The notes: generated by a model from the sequence alone, not told the origin. Counted from the stretch's first letter, positions 37,234 through 47,246 are shown. The stretch: 64,000 bases of DNA from Nitrosomonas sp. JL21 (GCF_009833095.1 NZ_QRCB01000015.1:1-64000); one strand, 5' to 3'. Numbers and translations: made by a program.

Positions 37234-37467
37234 TTATCGCCAGCCTCGATGCCATCCATAGCGGGGATGGTGCCAACCCCAACCATAACCAACATGGTAA
37301 TTCCATAAATACCCAGGGCCTGGACTGACATAGGTGGGTGCTACATAAACGACGCCTGGCGGTATTGCTGGTGCAACGGGTACCCCCACCACTGGTTGTG
37401 CTACACATCCAGCAAATAGGATTGTCAGTATTGCACTCAAGGTAATATTATTACACCATTTTTTCAT
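37234..37467 (-). CDS. Small Gly/Trp/His-rich lipoprotein
   Basis: The 77-residue protein has a lipoprotein signal with a lipobox LFAGC (Cys near residue 21) and a mature part rich in Val/Pro, then Gly, Trp, Tyr and His (GYGWGWHHPRYGWHRGWR at the end). It should be anchored in the outer membrane or the periplasmic face. Small proteins with such tails are common in Betaproteobacteria and unassigned. The many His and aromatic residues could bind metals or polysaccharide, but this is conjecture. Confidence 0.7.
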   Translation of the reverse strand: MKKWCNNITLSAILTILFAGCVAQPVVGVPVAPAIPPGVVYVAPTYVSPGPGYLWNYHVGYGWGWHHPRYGWHRGWR

Positions 37468-37628
37468 TGTCTTGAGAGATTATTCCTGAATCGTGTCGAG
37501 AGAATTGACCAAAAAATCCCCGGTAACTTACAAATAAGTCGAGAATTACGCTCCAAAAAATTTTATCTGATTTTGCAAAGGTCTCAAACGATATCAAAAT
37601 TGAACTGAATTTATGATTTGGAATATTA

Positions 37629-38369
37629 TCAGGCCACTTTTTTCGATTCATTTTTGCCAAGATACAATCCTTGTTGAATTGTTTTATAGCATTCGCATGC
37701 TTTGTGCTCGAGGAGCAGCTTATTCTTCAATTCCATATGCCCACGACGATAATTGATAATTCCGTTGAGCTGGAATTTTCGCGCCAACTCAGTAATGCTT
37801 TCGCGCCGAACACCCAATAAATATCCAATTGTTTCATGTGTAATCGACAAATTCGTGGATTCCAGACGGTCGAATGTTAATAATAACCACCGGCTTAACC
37901 GTTGTTCCAAGGTATGGCGGCAGTTACACACGGAAATCTGTGAAACATGCACAAGAAATGTTTGAGCATACTCCAGCATCAAAGCCTTCAGCATTCCCCC
38001 GCGTCGGCCTCCGCTGCGGGCCAGCAATTCTTTCAACACTTTTACGGACATCTTATAGGCGTACCCCGCATGACTGACAACCGCCTGGGAAAAAGCCACG
38101 TTTTTATTCAATATGACCGAGATATCCAGAAAACCTTCCTTACCGACCATTTCAATTTCCACGGTCGAACCATCTTCAAGGGAGCATTGCAGAGACGCGA
38201 GCGCATTAATCGGGAAATAGATGAATTCAATTTTTTCATTGATTTCATAGAGAACCTCTGCTTGAGAAAGCGAGATTAATTCTAAATGAGGTATCAGGGT
38301 TTCAAGCTCAGATTGAGGAAGTTCTTTCAAAATATGGTTTTCACGAGGATCGAATGATTTTATGAGCAT
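37629..38369 (-). CDS. Crp/Fnr-family transcriptional regulator
   Basis: The 246-residue protein has the same plan as the regulator at 8669: a beta-roll sensor domain (about 20-125; EFIYFPINALASLQCSLEDG, EIEMVGKEGFLDI) and a winged helix (about 155-225; THETIGYLLGVRRESITELA). It ends with HKACECYKTIQQG, sharing the C-terminal CEC motif. Effector-site residues of cAMP-binding Crp are not obvious. It is the first gene of the signalling block that runs to 53339. It may respond to redox or a small molecule; the signal is unknown. Confidence 0.85.
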   Translation of the reverse strand: MLIKSFDPRENHILKELPQSELETLIPHLELISLSQAEVLYEINEKIEFIYFPINALASLQCSLEDGSTVEIEMVGKEGFLDISVILNKNVAFSQAVVSHAGYAYKMSVKVLKELLARSGGRRGGMLKALMLEYAQTFLVHVSQISVCNCRHTLEQRLSRWLLLTFDRLESTNLSITHETIGYLLGVRRESITELARKFQLNGIINYRRGHMELKNKLLLEHKACECYKTIQQGLYLGKNESKKVA

Positions 38370-38880
38370 TATTTTCTCCTTCAGTTAGGAAATCATTAAC
38401 CAAACGCTACAAGCATCAATATCATCTGGTAAGAATAATCTTTTTAATAGGTCTTCAATTTGAGTCTATTTAATTCGATATGAAAGGAAAAAGAAATAGG
38501 AGGAAATACGTACTGAAGCAAGAAAATCATCAAAATAGGCTGATCAGCTCTAACTAAGAAAATCACAAACCCATTAAAGAATAATCGTAACTACATGAAC
38601 CACATATCAAATCCAAGGAATATCAAAGATTCCATGGGAAAATTTCTGACATCATCGGCATTTTGTATCCCATTCATATTTTAAATATGAATAATCAACA
38701 TCCTGTATCAAACAAACAATGAAAAATAAGATTCGATTACGGTAAATCTATGTGTAATTACTTATCATCAGCCGGAAATATTTTTTAAAAAATTTTGCTG
38801 AGGTTAATTTTCAATAGAAATTTTATTTCTATACAGAAATTGGGAGGATGACGGCGTGTTTTTGAATCACATCCGCCCGG
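38370..38880. other. Intergenic region with two palindromes
   Basis: This 511-base AT-rich gap separates the Crp-like gene from the FixJ-like gene. It contains ATTCATATTT-T-AAATATGAAT at 38672-38692 and ATAGAAAT-TTT-ATTTCTAT at 38814-38832. The first, about 300 bases before the Crp-like start, could be an operator. The second, just after the FixJ-like stop, is a candidate transcription end structure. No gene is seen. Confidence 0.35.
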
Positions 38881-39495
38881 CTAAAAGACGACATCATAGG
38901 TTTTGCACTGGTTCGCAAGTTCCAGAAAACTGCCTGAGGTCATTTTTTTTAAAATTTGAGTGCGATGAATTTCAACTGTACGGGCGCTGATCTCCAACTG
39001 ATTGGCGATTTCCTTGGTCGCTTTACCGGCGAGCACCAGTTGCAAGATTTGTTTTTCCCGGGCTGAAAGCGTGTTGAATTTTTGCAGGAAAAGCTTTTCT
39101 GATTCCAGCTCATCATTTTTTTGATGCTGTTTTTGTAATTCTGCTTGAATGCAATGAAATATATCTTCAATGGCAACCGGTTTCGTGAGGAAATCCACAG
39201 CGCCGGACTTCATCGCTTGCACCGTAATCGGAACCGTTCCATAGGATGTGAGGAAAATAATAGGTAAGCGGATATTCCGCCGGTCAAGTTCGGCCTGCAG
39301 TTCAATGCCATTCATTCCCGGAAGATTCAAATCCAATACGATACAGCCCGAGAGACTCATGTCATAGCTCTCCAGAAACTCCTCTGCACTGCTGAACAAC
39401 TGACAATCGATATCAAGCGTCTCAAGCATCAGCCGCAGGCTGTCTCGAATGGCATCATCATCATCAATAATGAATACTCGCGAATGTTGCTTCAT
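38881..39495 (-). CDS. FixJ/LuxR-type response regulator
   Basis: The 204-residue protein has a receiver domain (about 5-120; acidic DDDDAIRDS, phospho-acceptor Asp55 in CIVLDLNLPGMNG, Lys in FLTKPV) and a LuxR helix-turn-helix (about 140-200; LSAREKQILQLVLAGKATKE, ISARTVEIHRTQILKKM). It is a DNA-binding output for the kinase encoded just upstream, with an ATGA overlap. FixLJ pairs respond to oxygen or redox in other bacteria, but the input here cannot be seen. Confidence 0.9.
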   Translation of the reverse strand: MKQHSRVFIIDDDDAIRDSLRLMLETLDIDCQLFSSAEEFLESYDMSLSGCIVLDLNLPGMNGIELQAELDRRNIRLPIIFLTSYGTVPITVQAMKSGAVDFLTKPVAIEDIFHCIQAELQKQHQKNDELESEKLFLQKFNTLSAREKQILQLVLAGKATKEIANQLEISARTVEIHRTQILKKMTSGSFLELANQCKTYDVVF

Positions 39496-40469
39496 GATTC
39501 AAACGGTAACGTAAATTTAACGCACAATCCTTTTTTCGCATTCTGTTCGGCCCAGATTTTTCCGCCATACGATTCTATCAATGTCTTGCTGATCGGCAAG
39601 CCCATTCCTATCCCATTGGTTTTTGTAGAATAAAAAGGCTTGAATAACTGATGCAGCGTGTCGCTATCAGAAATACTTTTTCCGTTGTCGATCACCGATA
39701 CCTCAACCATCGTGGCTTTAGGAGAAGGTAAATGGGTAACGATCGTCAGCACTCGGTCATTTTCTTTATTCCCCTCCATCGCTTCGAGCGCATTCATGAC
39801 CAGCGCGATGATAACTTTTTCGATATGCAGCGGATTGACCGAAATATTTCGCAGATTCTCGGAGAACTTAAGTTTTATGGTGATGCTGGATAAATCTTCC
39901 GTGACGCGCATGTAGTTAAGAGCGCTATTGATGAGTCCATTAATGTCCGAAGAGATATTGCTTAATTTTTCGGTACTCAGGAAAACCATCAAATGCTTGA
40001 TGACGTCCGTTGCGCGTTGTGATTGCTCGCAGCATTTATCAATGATGTCTTTTATTTTTGTTAAATCCGGCTCGTCCGTATCCAATGATTTCTTCAATAC
40101 GAAACTATAAAAAGTCAACGCGGTGAGCGGCTGATGTAACGCGTGTGCAATGACTATCGCAGTCTGATTTGAAACGTAGAATTCGGTAAATTTTTCTATC
40201 GTATGGCGTTTTTTTATGAGCTCGCGATCTAGAAAATGAGTAAATCCTGAGTTGCTGGTAGCAAAGAATGACGTTTCCTGAGGGTTTTGCGACGCACTAT
40301 CTCGAGAATTAACATAGGAATGGATGCCATCGCCATATGAAATCTTCTCGCGCACCTCAGACTCTGCCATCCCTTCGAAAACACCTTGTTTCTGTATATC
40401 CAATACAGCGGTATTTTCTTTATGCGTGCGTTTTAGCCATTCTTTCCAGCTAAGAGGCATTTTTTCCAT
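39492..40469 (-). CDS. FixL-like histidine kinase
   Basis: The 325-residue protein has a short N-terminal region without a recognised sensor (about 1-95), a HisKA-type segment with HALHQPLTALTFYSF (His109, the FixL-like HELNQPLTA variant) and a HATPase domain (about 195-320; VMNALEAMEG, GIGMGLPISKTLIESYGG). It has no membrane helix, so it should be cytosolic. It is the partner of the FixJ-like regulator at 38881. The signal is unknown; an unlisted sensor module could lie in the first 90 residues. Confidence 0.85.
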   Translation of the reverse strand: MEKMPLSWKEWLKRTHKENTAVLDIQKQGVFEGMAESEVREKISYGDGIHSYVNSRDSASQNPQETSFFATSNSGFTHFLDRELIKKRHTIEKFTEFYVSNQTAIVIAHALHQPLTALTFYSFVLKKSLDTDEPDLTKIKDIIDKCCEQSQRATDVIKHLMVFLSTEKLSNISSDINGLINSALNYMRVTEDLSSITIKLKFSENLRNISVNPLHIEKVIIALVMNALEAMEGNKENDRVLTIVTHLPSPKATMVEVSVIDNGKSISDSDTLHQLFKPFYSTKTNGIGMGLPISKTLIESYGGKIWAEQNAKKGLCVKFTLPFES

Positions 40470-40845
40470 AACTGCAGTGTCAATTGTTATCCGATTTATC
40501 AGTTTTATCTGACTTAGCTCTCAATACGAATACTATCAGCAACTCAAATAGCAGTGAACCACCAGGAATCATTGATTAATCGATGAAATGAATGGATGGG
40601 TATTTTTTACGATGGAAAAGAAATCATCAATTCTTTTATCTTGATCCAGTCAACACCGAAACGAATCCAGGCACATACTGTCGAATCTGAATTAAGCCAA
40701 GCGTAGAAAAATATAAACTCAAGTAATGATAAAAGTGGTTAATATAAGAACGATCTCAGCGCATATATCAAAAAACTAATCTAAGCACCAAGCGGCATCA
40801 TCTTTTTTTCATAATCCGACATCATATCTTCCCATTAATACGATA
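40470..40845. other. Divergent promoter region
   Basis: This 376-base AT-rich gap lies between the divergent FixL-like kinase and the membrane hybrid kinase, so both promoters should be here. I see no obvious operator or RNA gene. Confidence 0.3.
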
Positions 40846-43800
40846 ATGTACCGGTTTCAGCACGAAATTTCACGGCCTCTCAATAGTTCCATATTTATCA
40901 TTCTGGGCTTTCTTTTTATTCTCGACTTGTATGCGCCCTTAGGCATATCGGTCTGGATATTTTATTTCATTCCAATCGTTATTTCTTTCTTTTCCTTACA
41001 GCCCAATTTACCTTTCCTGGTCACCTTTCTGATTTCAATTTTTCTTTTTCTGGGCTTTAAGCTGAGCCCTCTTGGAATAGAAGAGAGCGTAGCCATTATT
41101 AATCGCAGTCTAGCGCTCATTTCATTCCTCGGAATTGCCATTGTAGGAAATATATTCATCCGCAATCAACTACAATCAAAAAAACATAATTGGTTGATTA
41201 CGGGTCAGAATAAATTAAACAGTCAAATGGCCGGTGATTTGGTGTTAACAGAACTGAGCAATAAGATTTTGCGGTTTTTGGTGGACTATTTAGAAGCGAA
41301 AATCGGAATTATTTATATCAATGATCGGGAAATTTTTCGCCATATGAGCACGTATGGTGTATCAGTAAATGCGGTCTTACTTGACACGATTCATGCAGAG
41401 GACGGCCTGATCGGCCAGGCTTCTAAAGATAATCGCCCGATTTTCTTGTCTGAAATACCCAACGATTATCTCAAGATCGGATCGAGTCTGGGAAAAAGCT
41501 CGCCTCGGCATTTGGTGATCTACCCCTTCGTTTTGAACAATAAAACGAATTGTATTGTGGAGCTGGGTTTTTTCAATTTTCATGCGCAATCGACGACAGA
41601 TTTACTCGATTTCGTCAGTAGATCCATTGCCTCAGCGGTGCAAGCAGCGCAAACTCATCTTCAAGTTCATGAATTATTGATCGAAACCCAGCGCCAAAGC
41701 GAAGAGCTCCATTCTTATAGCGAAGAGCTTGATAAGCAGAGTGAAACGCTCAAGCTGTCCAACGCACAATTGGAACAACACCAAAAAACCGTTGAAACCG
41801 CTAATCGCCAATTAAAAGAACAATCACGAATCTTGATTAGCCAAAATGAAAGCCTGATCAATGCCAACTTGGCCCTTGAATTGCAGAAACAGAAGCTGAC
41901 TCAGATCAGCCGCTATAAATCCGAATTTCTCGCCAATATGTCGCACGAACTTCGCACCCCCTTGAATTCATCCATTATTCTGGCGCATTTACTGGCTGAA
42001 AATCGCGAAGAAAATCTCACCGACCTTCAATTGAAATACGCACAGACCATTGAAAACTCGAGCAACGAGCTCTTAGCGCTGATCAACGATATATTGGACT
42101 TGTCCAAAATTGAAGCAGGTCATATGACTGTGCTGCCGCAGAATGTAAATATCCTTGAATTTGTGGATAGCATGGAGGCTGTTTTTCAACCGATGTGCGC
42201 TCAAAAAGGCCTCCATTTCAGGAAAGAAATTGCTGATGGATTACCGCAAAACTTCATAACTGATCCTATCAGACTCGGCCAGATCATCAAGAACTTGCTT
42301 TCCAATGCCATAAAGTTCACTGAAACGGGTGAAGTCGCTTTATCTGTCACCACCGCGCCGGATGTCCATATCGCATTCATTGTCAGCGATACCGGTATCG
42401 GAATATCGGTAGAACAGCAATCCCTGATTTTTGAACCCTTCATCCAAGTCGACGGCGCGCTTAACCGTAAAAATGGCGGAACGGGTCTCGGATTATCGAT
42501 CTGTATTGAGCTCATCCGGCTATTGAAAGGAAAGATTAATTTACAAAGCAGACTGGAACAAGGAAGTATCTTCACGGTGTTATTGCCGGAAGTGTTGGAT
42601 ATGCCCCAACTTCAACCAGACCTCGAACTTACACCGGCAATCTCATCCAGAACCGGGAATTCTGGGCTTTTGCCGGCTGCGGCAGAAATTTCTTTCGACC
42701 GTGCAGTATTGAACATATCAGAATTTCCCGAACATCCTCAACTTCCCCAGAATGAACCTATTATTCTCATTGTCGAGGATAATCCGGGATTTGCTCGCAG
42801 TACTCTCGAGCTGGCGAACTCTTTCGGATTTCGTGGGATCATTGCCGCTACGTCCGAAGAGGCCGTCAATCACCTGCATCCCCATACCCCGAGCCTGATC
42901 ATCATGAATGGCAAATTCAAAGATGATGTCAAGGACTCTTTATTCGCCGCTGATGATCTGGAAATACCCTTGCAACTTCTGACCGCCAATGATTACTCAT
43001 CCAATGACCTATCCGATGACACCCGAGAGTATTTTCTCAAGCCATTCATCCATCAAAAATTAATGGCCGATTTTCATCGTCTTCAAATGAAAACCCGGGA
43101 AAAATTGGCTCATGTATTGATCATCGAGGATGATCCCATTGAAAGAACGATGATGAGCGTTCTGCTCAATTCCAAAAAAATTGAAACCATTGAAGTTGGA
43201 TCGGTACCTGAATGTTTGGAACAACTGGCCAAGGGCACGTTCGATTGTATGATTCTCGACCTTGGGTTACCCACGACGTCAGGATTTTCTCTACTTGAAA
43301 CATTGAGTATGGAAGACCGCTATTCATTTCCGCCCGTCATTATCTATACCGGACTCGGGCTGACAGCGGATCAGGAATTATTCCTGAATAAATTTTCTCA
43401 ATCCATCATTATCAAAGGCACTAAATCCCCCGAACGGTTATTGGATGAAATAATGCTATTCCTTGAAAGCACCGGATCATTCGTTGCTGATCGGAACACA
43501 ACCGGACAAGTAAATGACTTAGCTGTTGATGTGTCTTTGGAAGGCAGGCATCTACTGATTGTGGAAGATGATATCCGCAATATTTTTGCGCTCACCAGTA
43601 TTCTGGAACCTCGGGGCGCTACCATTCAAGTGGCGCGCAATGGCATGGACGGGCTGGAGGCTTTGCAGACTTCTCTGGACGGCGGCGAACAATCCATCGA
43701 CTTGGTGTTAATGGATATCATGATGCCCAAGATGGACGGACTGACCGCCATCCGCAAAATTCGGCAACAATCCGCCTTCAAGGACATTCCAATCATTGCG

Positions 43801-43923
43801 CTTACCGCAAAGGCACGGCAAATCGATCATGACGAAACGTTGGCGGCAGGTGCGAATGACTATATATCCAAGCCTCTGGATACGAATAAATTCATCCCTC
43901 TATTGGCTAAATGGCTTAAATAA
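40846..43923 (+). CDS. Membrane hybrid histidine kinase with three receivers
   Basis: The 1025-residue protein has about four N-terminal membrane helices (about 12-110), a GAF domain (about 135-275), a long coiled coil (about 285-360), HisKA (His367 in ANMSHELRTPL), HATPase (about 410-585) and three receivers. The first, at about 640-745, has Asn688 where the phospho-acceptor Asp should be (LIIMNGK). The second has Asp805 (FDCMILDLGLP) and the third Asp957 (LVLMDIMMPKMDG). The third should accept the phosphate. The CheR gene follows five bases later. Confidence 0.9.
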   Translation: MYRFQHEISRPLNSSIFIILGFLFILDLYAPLGISVWIFYFIPIVISFFSLQPNLPFLVTFLISIFLFLGFKLSPLGIEESVAIINRSLALISFLGIAIVGNIFIRNQLQSKKHNWLITGQNKLNSQMAGDLVLTELSNKILRFLVDYLEAKIGIIYINDREIFRHMSTYGVSVNAVLLDTIHAEDGLIGQASKDNRPIFLSEIPNDYLKIGSSLGKSSPRHLVIYPFVLNNKTNCIVELGFFNFHAQSTTDLLDFVSRSIASAVQAAQTHLQVHELLIETQRQSEELHSYSEELDKQSETLKLSNAQLEQHQKTVETANRQLKEQSRILISQNESLINANLALELQKQKLTQISRYKSEFLANMSHELRTPLNSSIILAHLLAENREENLTDLQLKYAQTIENSSNELLALINDILDLSKIEAGHMTVLPQNVNILEFVDSMEAVFQPMCAQKGLHFRKEIADGLPQNFITDPIRLGQIIKNLLSNAIKFTETGEVALSVTTAPDVHIAFIVSDTGIGISVEQQSLIFEPFIQVDGALNRKNGGTGLGLSICIELIRLLKGKINLQSRLEQGSIFTVLLPEVLDMPQLQPDLELTPAISSRTGNSGLLPAAAEISFDRAVLNISEFPEHPQLPQNEPIILIVEDNPGFARSTLELANSFGFRGIIAATSEEAVNHLHPHTPSLIIMNGKFKDDVKDSLFAADDLEIPLQLLTANDYSSNDLSDDTREYFLKPFIHQKLMADFHRLQMKTREKLAHVLIIEDDPIERTMMSVLLNSKKIETIEVGSVPECLEQLAKGTFDCMILDLGLPTTSGFSLLETLSMEDRYSFPPVIIYTGLGLTADQELFLNKFSQSIIIKGTKSPERLLDEIMLFLESTGSFVADRNTTGQVNDLAVDVSLEGRHLLIVEDDIRNIFALTSILEPRGATIQVARNGMDGLEALQTSLDGGEQSIDLVLMDIMMPKMDGLTAIRKIRQQSAFKDIPIIALTAKARQIDHDETLAAGANDYISKPLDTNKFIPLLAKWLK

Positions 43924-43928
43924 ACGCA

Positions 43929-44792
43929 ATGAGCACACGGGAAGATATTGAAGTCGATTTATTTTTGGAAGGCGTCTATCGCCACTATCATTATGATTTC
44001 AGGAATTATTCTCGAACCTTCATTAAACGCCGGCTTAACCTGATTAAAACGCTGCTTCAATGTGAGAGTTTTTCGATGTTGCAGCATCAAATACTGCATG
44101 ATCCCCACTTGATGACCAAAATTCTGAATTACCTCACCATTCAGGTTGGCGACATGTTCCGCGACCCCGGCTATTTTCTTTCCCTGCGTCACATCATTTC
44201 CTCCTATTTATCGACCTACTCGTCAATCAAGGTATGGATCGCTGGCTGTGGCACAGGGGAAGAACTCTATTCGTTAGCGATTCTTTTCCGTGAAGAAGGT
44301 TTGGAAAGCCGGGCTCAATTTTTTGCGACCGATATCAATTTTGAAGCGCTGAAAAGGGCGGAAGCGGGCATTTATGCAGTGGATCGCCTCGAATCATTTG
44401 AAAACAACTATCGACACACTGATCCAAAGCACTCATTCTCATCTTATTACACGATCAAAAATAACTACGCAGTTTTTGATAGCGCATTGAAGGAAAACAC
44501 CGTCTTTTATAACCATAGCCTGGTATCTGATTCGGTTTTTGCGGAAATGCATCTGATATCATGCCGCAATGTACTGATATACTTCGATAATTCTCTGCAG
44601 GAGCGTGCGATCGGCCTATTCAGCGATGCACTGATACGTAAAGGGTTTCTGGGATTAGGCGCCAAGGAAAGTTTGTATTTGTCTCCGCATGCCGGAAATT
44701 TCACTGAGTTTCAAAGGAAAGACCGCATTTATCAAAAAATGGCGCTGCAAGAACTACCTTTGCCAAGGGTTAGAGGTCACATAAAATTATAA
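43929..44792 (+). CDS. CheR-type methyltransferase (stand-alone)
   Basis: The 287-residue protein has CheR motifs in order: LTIQVGDMFRDPGYF (a variant of the canonical NVTxFFRD), WIAGCGTGEELYSLAI for S-adenosylmethionine, FATDINFEA, and ISCRNVLIYFDNSLQERA. CheR methylates glutamates of chemoreceptors. Here it is immediately downstream of a hybrid kinase, with no receptor in sight, so its target may be a kinase or an unconventional protein. The first motif differs more from consensus than the CheR part of the fusion at 4855. Confidence 0.9.
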   Translation: MSTREDIEVDLFLEGVYRHYHYDFRNYSRTFIKRRLNLIKTLLQCESFSMLQHQILHDPHLMTKILNYLTIQVGDMFRDPGYFLSLRHIISSYLSTYSSIKVWIAGCGTGEELYSLAILFREEGLESRAQFFATDINFEALKRAEAGIYAVDRLESFENNYRHTDPKHSFSSYYTIKNNYAVFDSALKENTVFYNHSLVSDSVFAEMHLISCRNVLIYFDNSLQERAIGLFSDALIRKGFLGLGAKESLYLSPHAGNFTEFQRKDRIYQKMALQELPLPRVRGHIKL

Positions 44793-45113
44793 GGGATGAA
44801 ACAAGCTCGGCAGCTTGAGCTAATTTGCTGCTTCCTCGATTTGAAGAATTCAGCAGGAACTAATTCATAGACTAGGCGCCCATAACAAATGGGACTGGAA
44901 TGACAGATTGAGGCAACGCGGGTTGGATCAGGTCGTCTCTGGAAATGTACATTCTTCACATTCCACGGATGAGTGAGAACTTCAACCCATCATGAGAAGC
45001 ACCACGTTCCTTTCAATTATGCTACGATTTTTTCTTACAGCAGCAATACCCTTAATACCAGAACGTTATTTTTCGATCAGCAATAGAATTGATTCCTTAA
45101 CAATTGGTTAACA
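44793..45113. other. Intergenic region upstream of receiver-PAS-kinase
   Basis: This 321-base gap has no supported gene. It probably carries a promoter for the plus-strand pair at 45114-47127. I found no strong hairpin or operator. Confidence 0.3.
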
Positions 45114-46760
45114 ATGATGCGTAGGTCTAAACGAATACCGCATGCTCAATCAACGGACGCAGAGGATAAAGCTAAGATCTTGATTGTGGATGATCGGCAA
45201 GAAAATATTTTAGTTTTGATGGGTCTGCTGAAACATGTCAATGCCGATTTCCTGCCCGCCGGGTGTGGCGAAGAAGCGTTGGAGTTGCTGCTGAAATTTG
45301 ACTGCGCACTGGCAATCATCGATGTACAAATGCCGGGACTGAATGGCATTGAACTTGCAAAAATAATGAGGAGTGTAGAACGCACCAAGAAAATTCCCAT
45401 TATTTTTGTGACCGCCGGCCCACGGAATGGCGAAACTTCCATCGATGGCTACCAGGCCGGCGCGGTTGACTTTCTCTACAAGCCCATCGTTCCTGAAATC
45501 TTGACCAGCAAGGTGCTGGTTTTCCTGCAGATCTATGAACAGCAACAAGAGTTGATCCGGCAAAGAGATGCCATTCATGAGTTAGCGCAAGAAAAATCCC
45601 GGCTCCTGGATGACCAGAGAGAGATTCAGAAGAAACTGGCCGCCAGTCAGCGCCAGCTCACGGCAATCATTAATACGACCAGCGCTCTGGTCTATCTGAT
45701 CGATCAAGAAAATCGCTTCCTGCATGTGAATTCGCAATTTGAAAAAATATTCGGTCAAACGCTCGAGAATATCATCGGCAAATCAATTTTTGATGTGTTC
45801 TCTACAGAATCGGCGGCTCTGCATGAAGCGAACAACCTCAAGGTGATGACTGAGCTCCATACGATAGAATTCGAAGAGCCGCTGTATCAGTCGAATGATG
45901 TGTATTACTATTCTTCCGTAAAATCTCCGTTACTCGACGATGACGGCAAGCCCATCGGAATCGTGAGTATTTCCACCGATATCACCGGTCGTAAACAGAT
46001 CGAGCAAGCGCTGCGCCAAGCCGATCGTCGTAAAGATGAGTTCATCGCAATGCTGGGACATGAATTGCGCAATCCCTTGACACCGATCAATACAATCGCC
46101 ACGCTGCTGAACACTAAGTCGCTGGCACCTAACGATTTTAGGTGGGCGTGTGACGCGCTACAGAGAAATGTTCAAATCATTAATCGATTAGTCAGTGATT
46201 TGATGGATGTTTCCAGGATTACGCGGGGACTCATCACGCTCCATTTGGAGCATATCGAGATCATTAAATTGATCGAGGATGCTCTGCAGGCCATGAGTGA
46301 ATTGATCAGCGCCAAACAACAGACGCTACAATTCACTTATCAGGAGCAATCCCTCATGATCTATGGCGATCAAGTCAGGCTCATGCAGATCTTCACCAAT
46401 CTTATCCATAATGCCACCAAATATACGCCGATGGATGGTCATATCGACATCAACATGCGTGTGGACCAGAATAATGCCATTTTCCGCATTCAGGATAATG
46501 GAAGAGGGATTTCCGCCGATTTCTTGCCCAACATTTTTGAATTATTCGCGCAAGACAGCGATAGTATTCTGGATCATTCCCAGGGAGGACTCGGAATAGG
46601 ATTGACGCTGGTCAAGAAACTCGTCGAACTCCACGACGGACACATTACTGCGCATAGCGAGGGATTGAATAAAGGCTCAACATTCACGGTTAACTTACCT
46701 TTACCCACTGAAGTGAATAGTCATTCAGAAGATGAAAAGCTTAACTATTCTTTTAATTGA
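45114..46760 (+). CDS. Receiver-PAS-histidine kinase
   Basis: The 548-residue protein begins with a receiver (about 20-140; Asp70 in LAIIDVQMPGLNG), then a coiled segment, a PAS domain (about 180-295; VNSQFEKIFGQTLENIIGK), HisKA with His316 in MLGHELRNPLTPI, and a HATPase (about 420-540; GGLGIGLTLVKKL). It has no membrane helix. An N-terminal receiver suggests it is controlled by another kinase in the block, forming a relay. Its end overlaps the next receiver gene by 29 bases. Confidence 0.9.
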   Translation: MMRRSKRIPHAQSTDAEDKAKILIVDDRQENILVLMGLLKHVNADFLPAGCGEEALELLLKFDCALAIIDVQMPGLNGIELAKIMRSVERTKKIPIIFVTAGPRNGETSIDGYQAGAVDFLYKPIVPEILTSKVLVFLQIYEQQQELIRQRDAIHELAQEKSRLLDDQREIQKKLAASQRQLTAIINTTSALVYLIDQENRFLHVNSQFEKIFGQTLENIIGKSIFDVFSTESAALHEANNLKVMTELHTIEFEEPLYQSNDVYYYSSVKSPLLDDDGKPIGIVSISTDITGRKQIEQALRQADRRKDEFIAMLGHELRNPLTPINTIATLLNTKSLAPNDFRWACDALQRNVQIINRLVSDLMDVSRITRGLITLHLEHIEIIKLIEDALQAMSELISAKQQTLQFTYQEQSLMIYGDQVRLMQIFTNLIHNATKYTPMDGHIDINMRVDQNNAIFRIQDNGRGISADFLPNIFELFAQDSDSILDHSQGGLGIGLTLVKKLVELHDGHITAHSEGLNKGSTFTVNLPLPTEVNSHSEDEKLNYSFN

Positions 46761-47127
46761 TGATCAACCCGATATCACTGAAAGTATTGGCATATTCCTG
46801 AGATTGGAAGGCCATACCGTACACATTGCCCGAAATGGTCAAGAAGGCATTGCCGAAGCGCAACGTTGCATGCCGCACATCATCATTCTCGATATCGGGC
46901 TTCCCGATCTCGATGGCCTCCAAGTTGCCCAGAAAATAAGAGCGCTTCCATCCCCATCCGTTAAGCAATGGATCATCGCGTTAAGCGGTTATGCGCCGTC
47001 CTGGCTGAAAACCGCCACGTCTCCTTTTGACAATTATCTGATCAAGCCTCCCGATATCCTTCAATTACAACACATCATTTCAAATTATCAAGCTGGATTG
47101 GATGCTCCTGACGCTCATCACTCCTGA
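46732..47127 (+). CDS. Single-domain response regulator
   Basis: The 131-residue protein is one receiver domain with Asp54 in IIILDIGLPDLDG, the acidic LLIDDQPD pocket, and a Lys in YLIKPPD. It has no output domain, like CheY, and would relay phosphate or bind a partner. Its start lies inside the end of the upstream kinase gene, so expression is coupled. It is probably the partner of that kinase. Confidence 0.88.
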   Translation: MKSLTILLIDDQPDITESIGIFLRLEGHTVHIARNGQEGIAEAQRCMPHIIILDIGLPDLDGLQVAQKIRALPSPSVKQWIIALSGYAPSWLKTATSPFDNYLIKPPDILQLQHIISNYQAGLDAPDAHHS

Positions 47128-47246
47128 GCGAATGCTGGAAAACGATTGCACACTTCTTCCAGACAGAAGCAAGCAATCAACCCCTTCGTTTGTTTGGGCA
47201 CGAGATCACTCTGAAACAGCCGGTGAATGCGGCAGAGCCGCTACGG

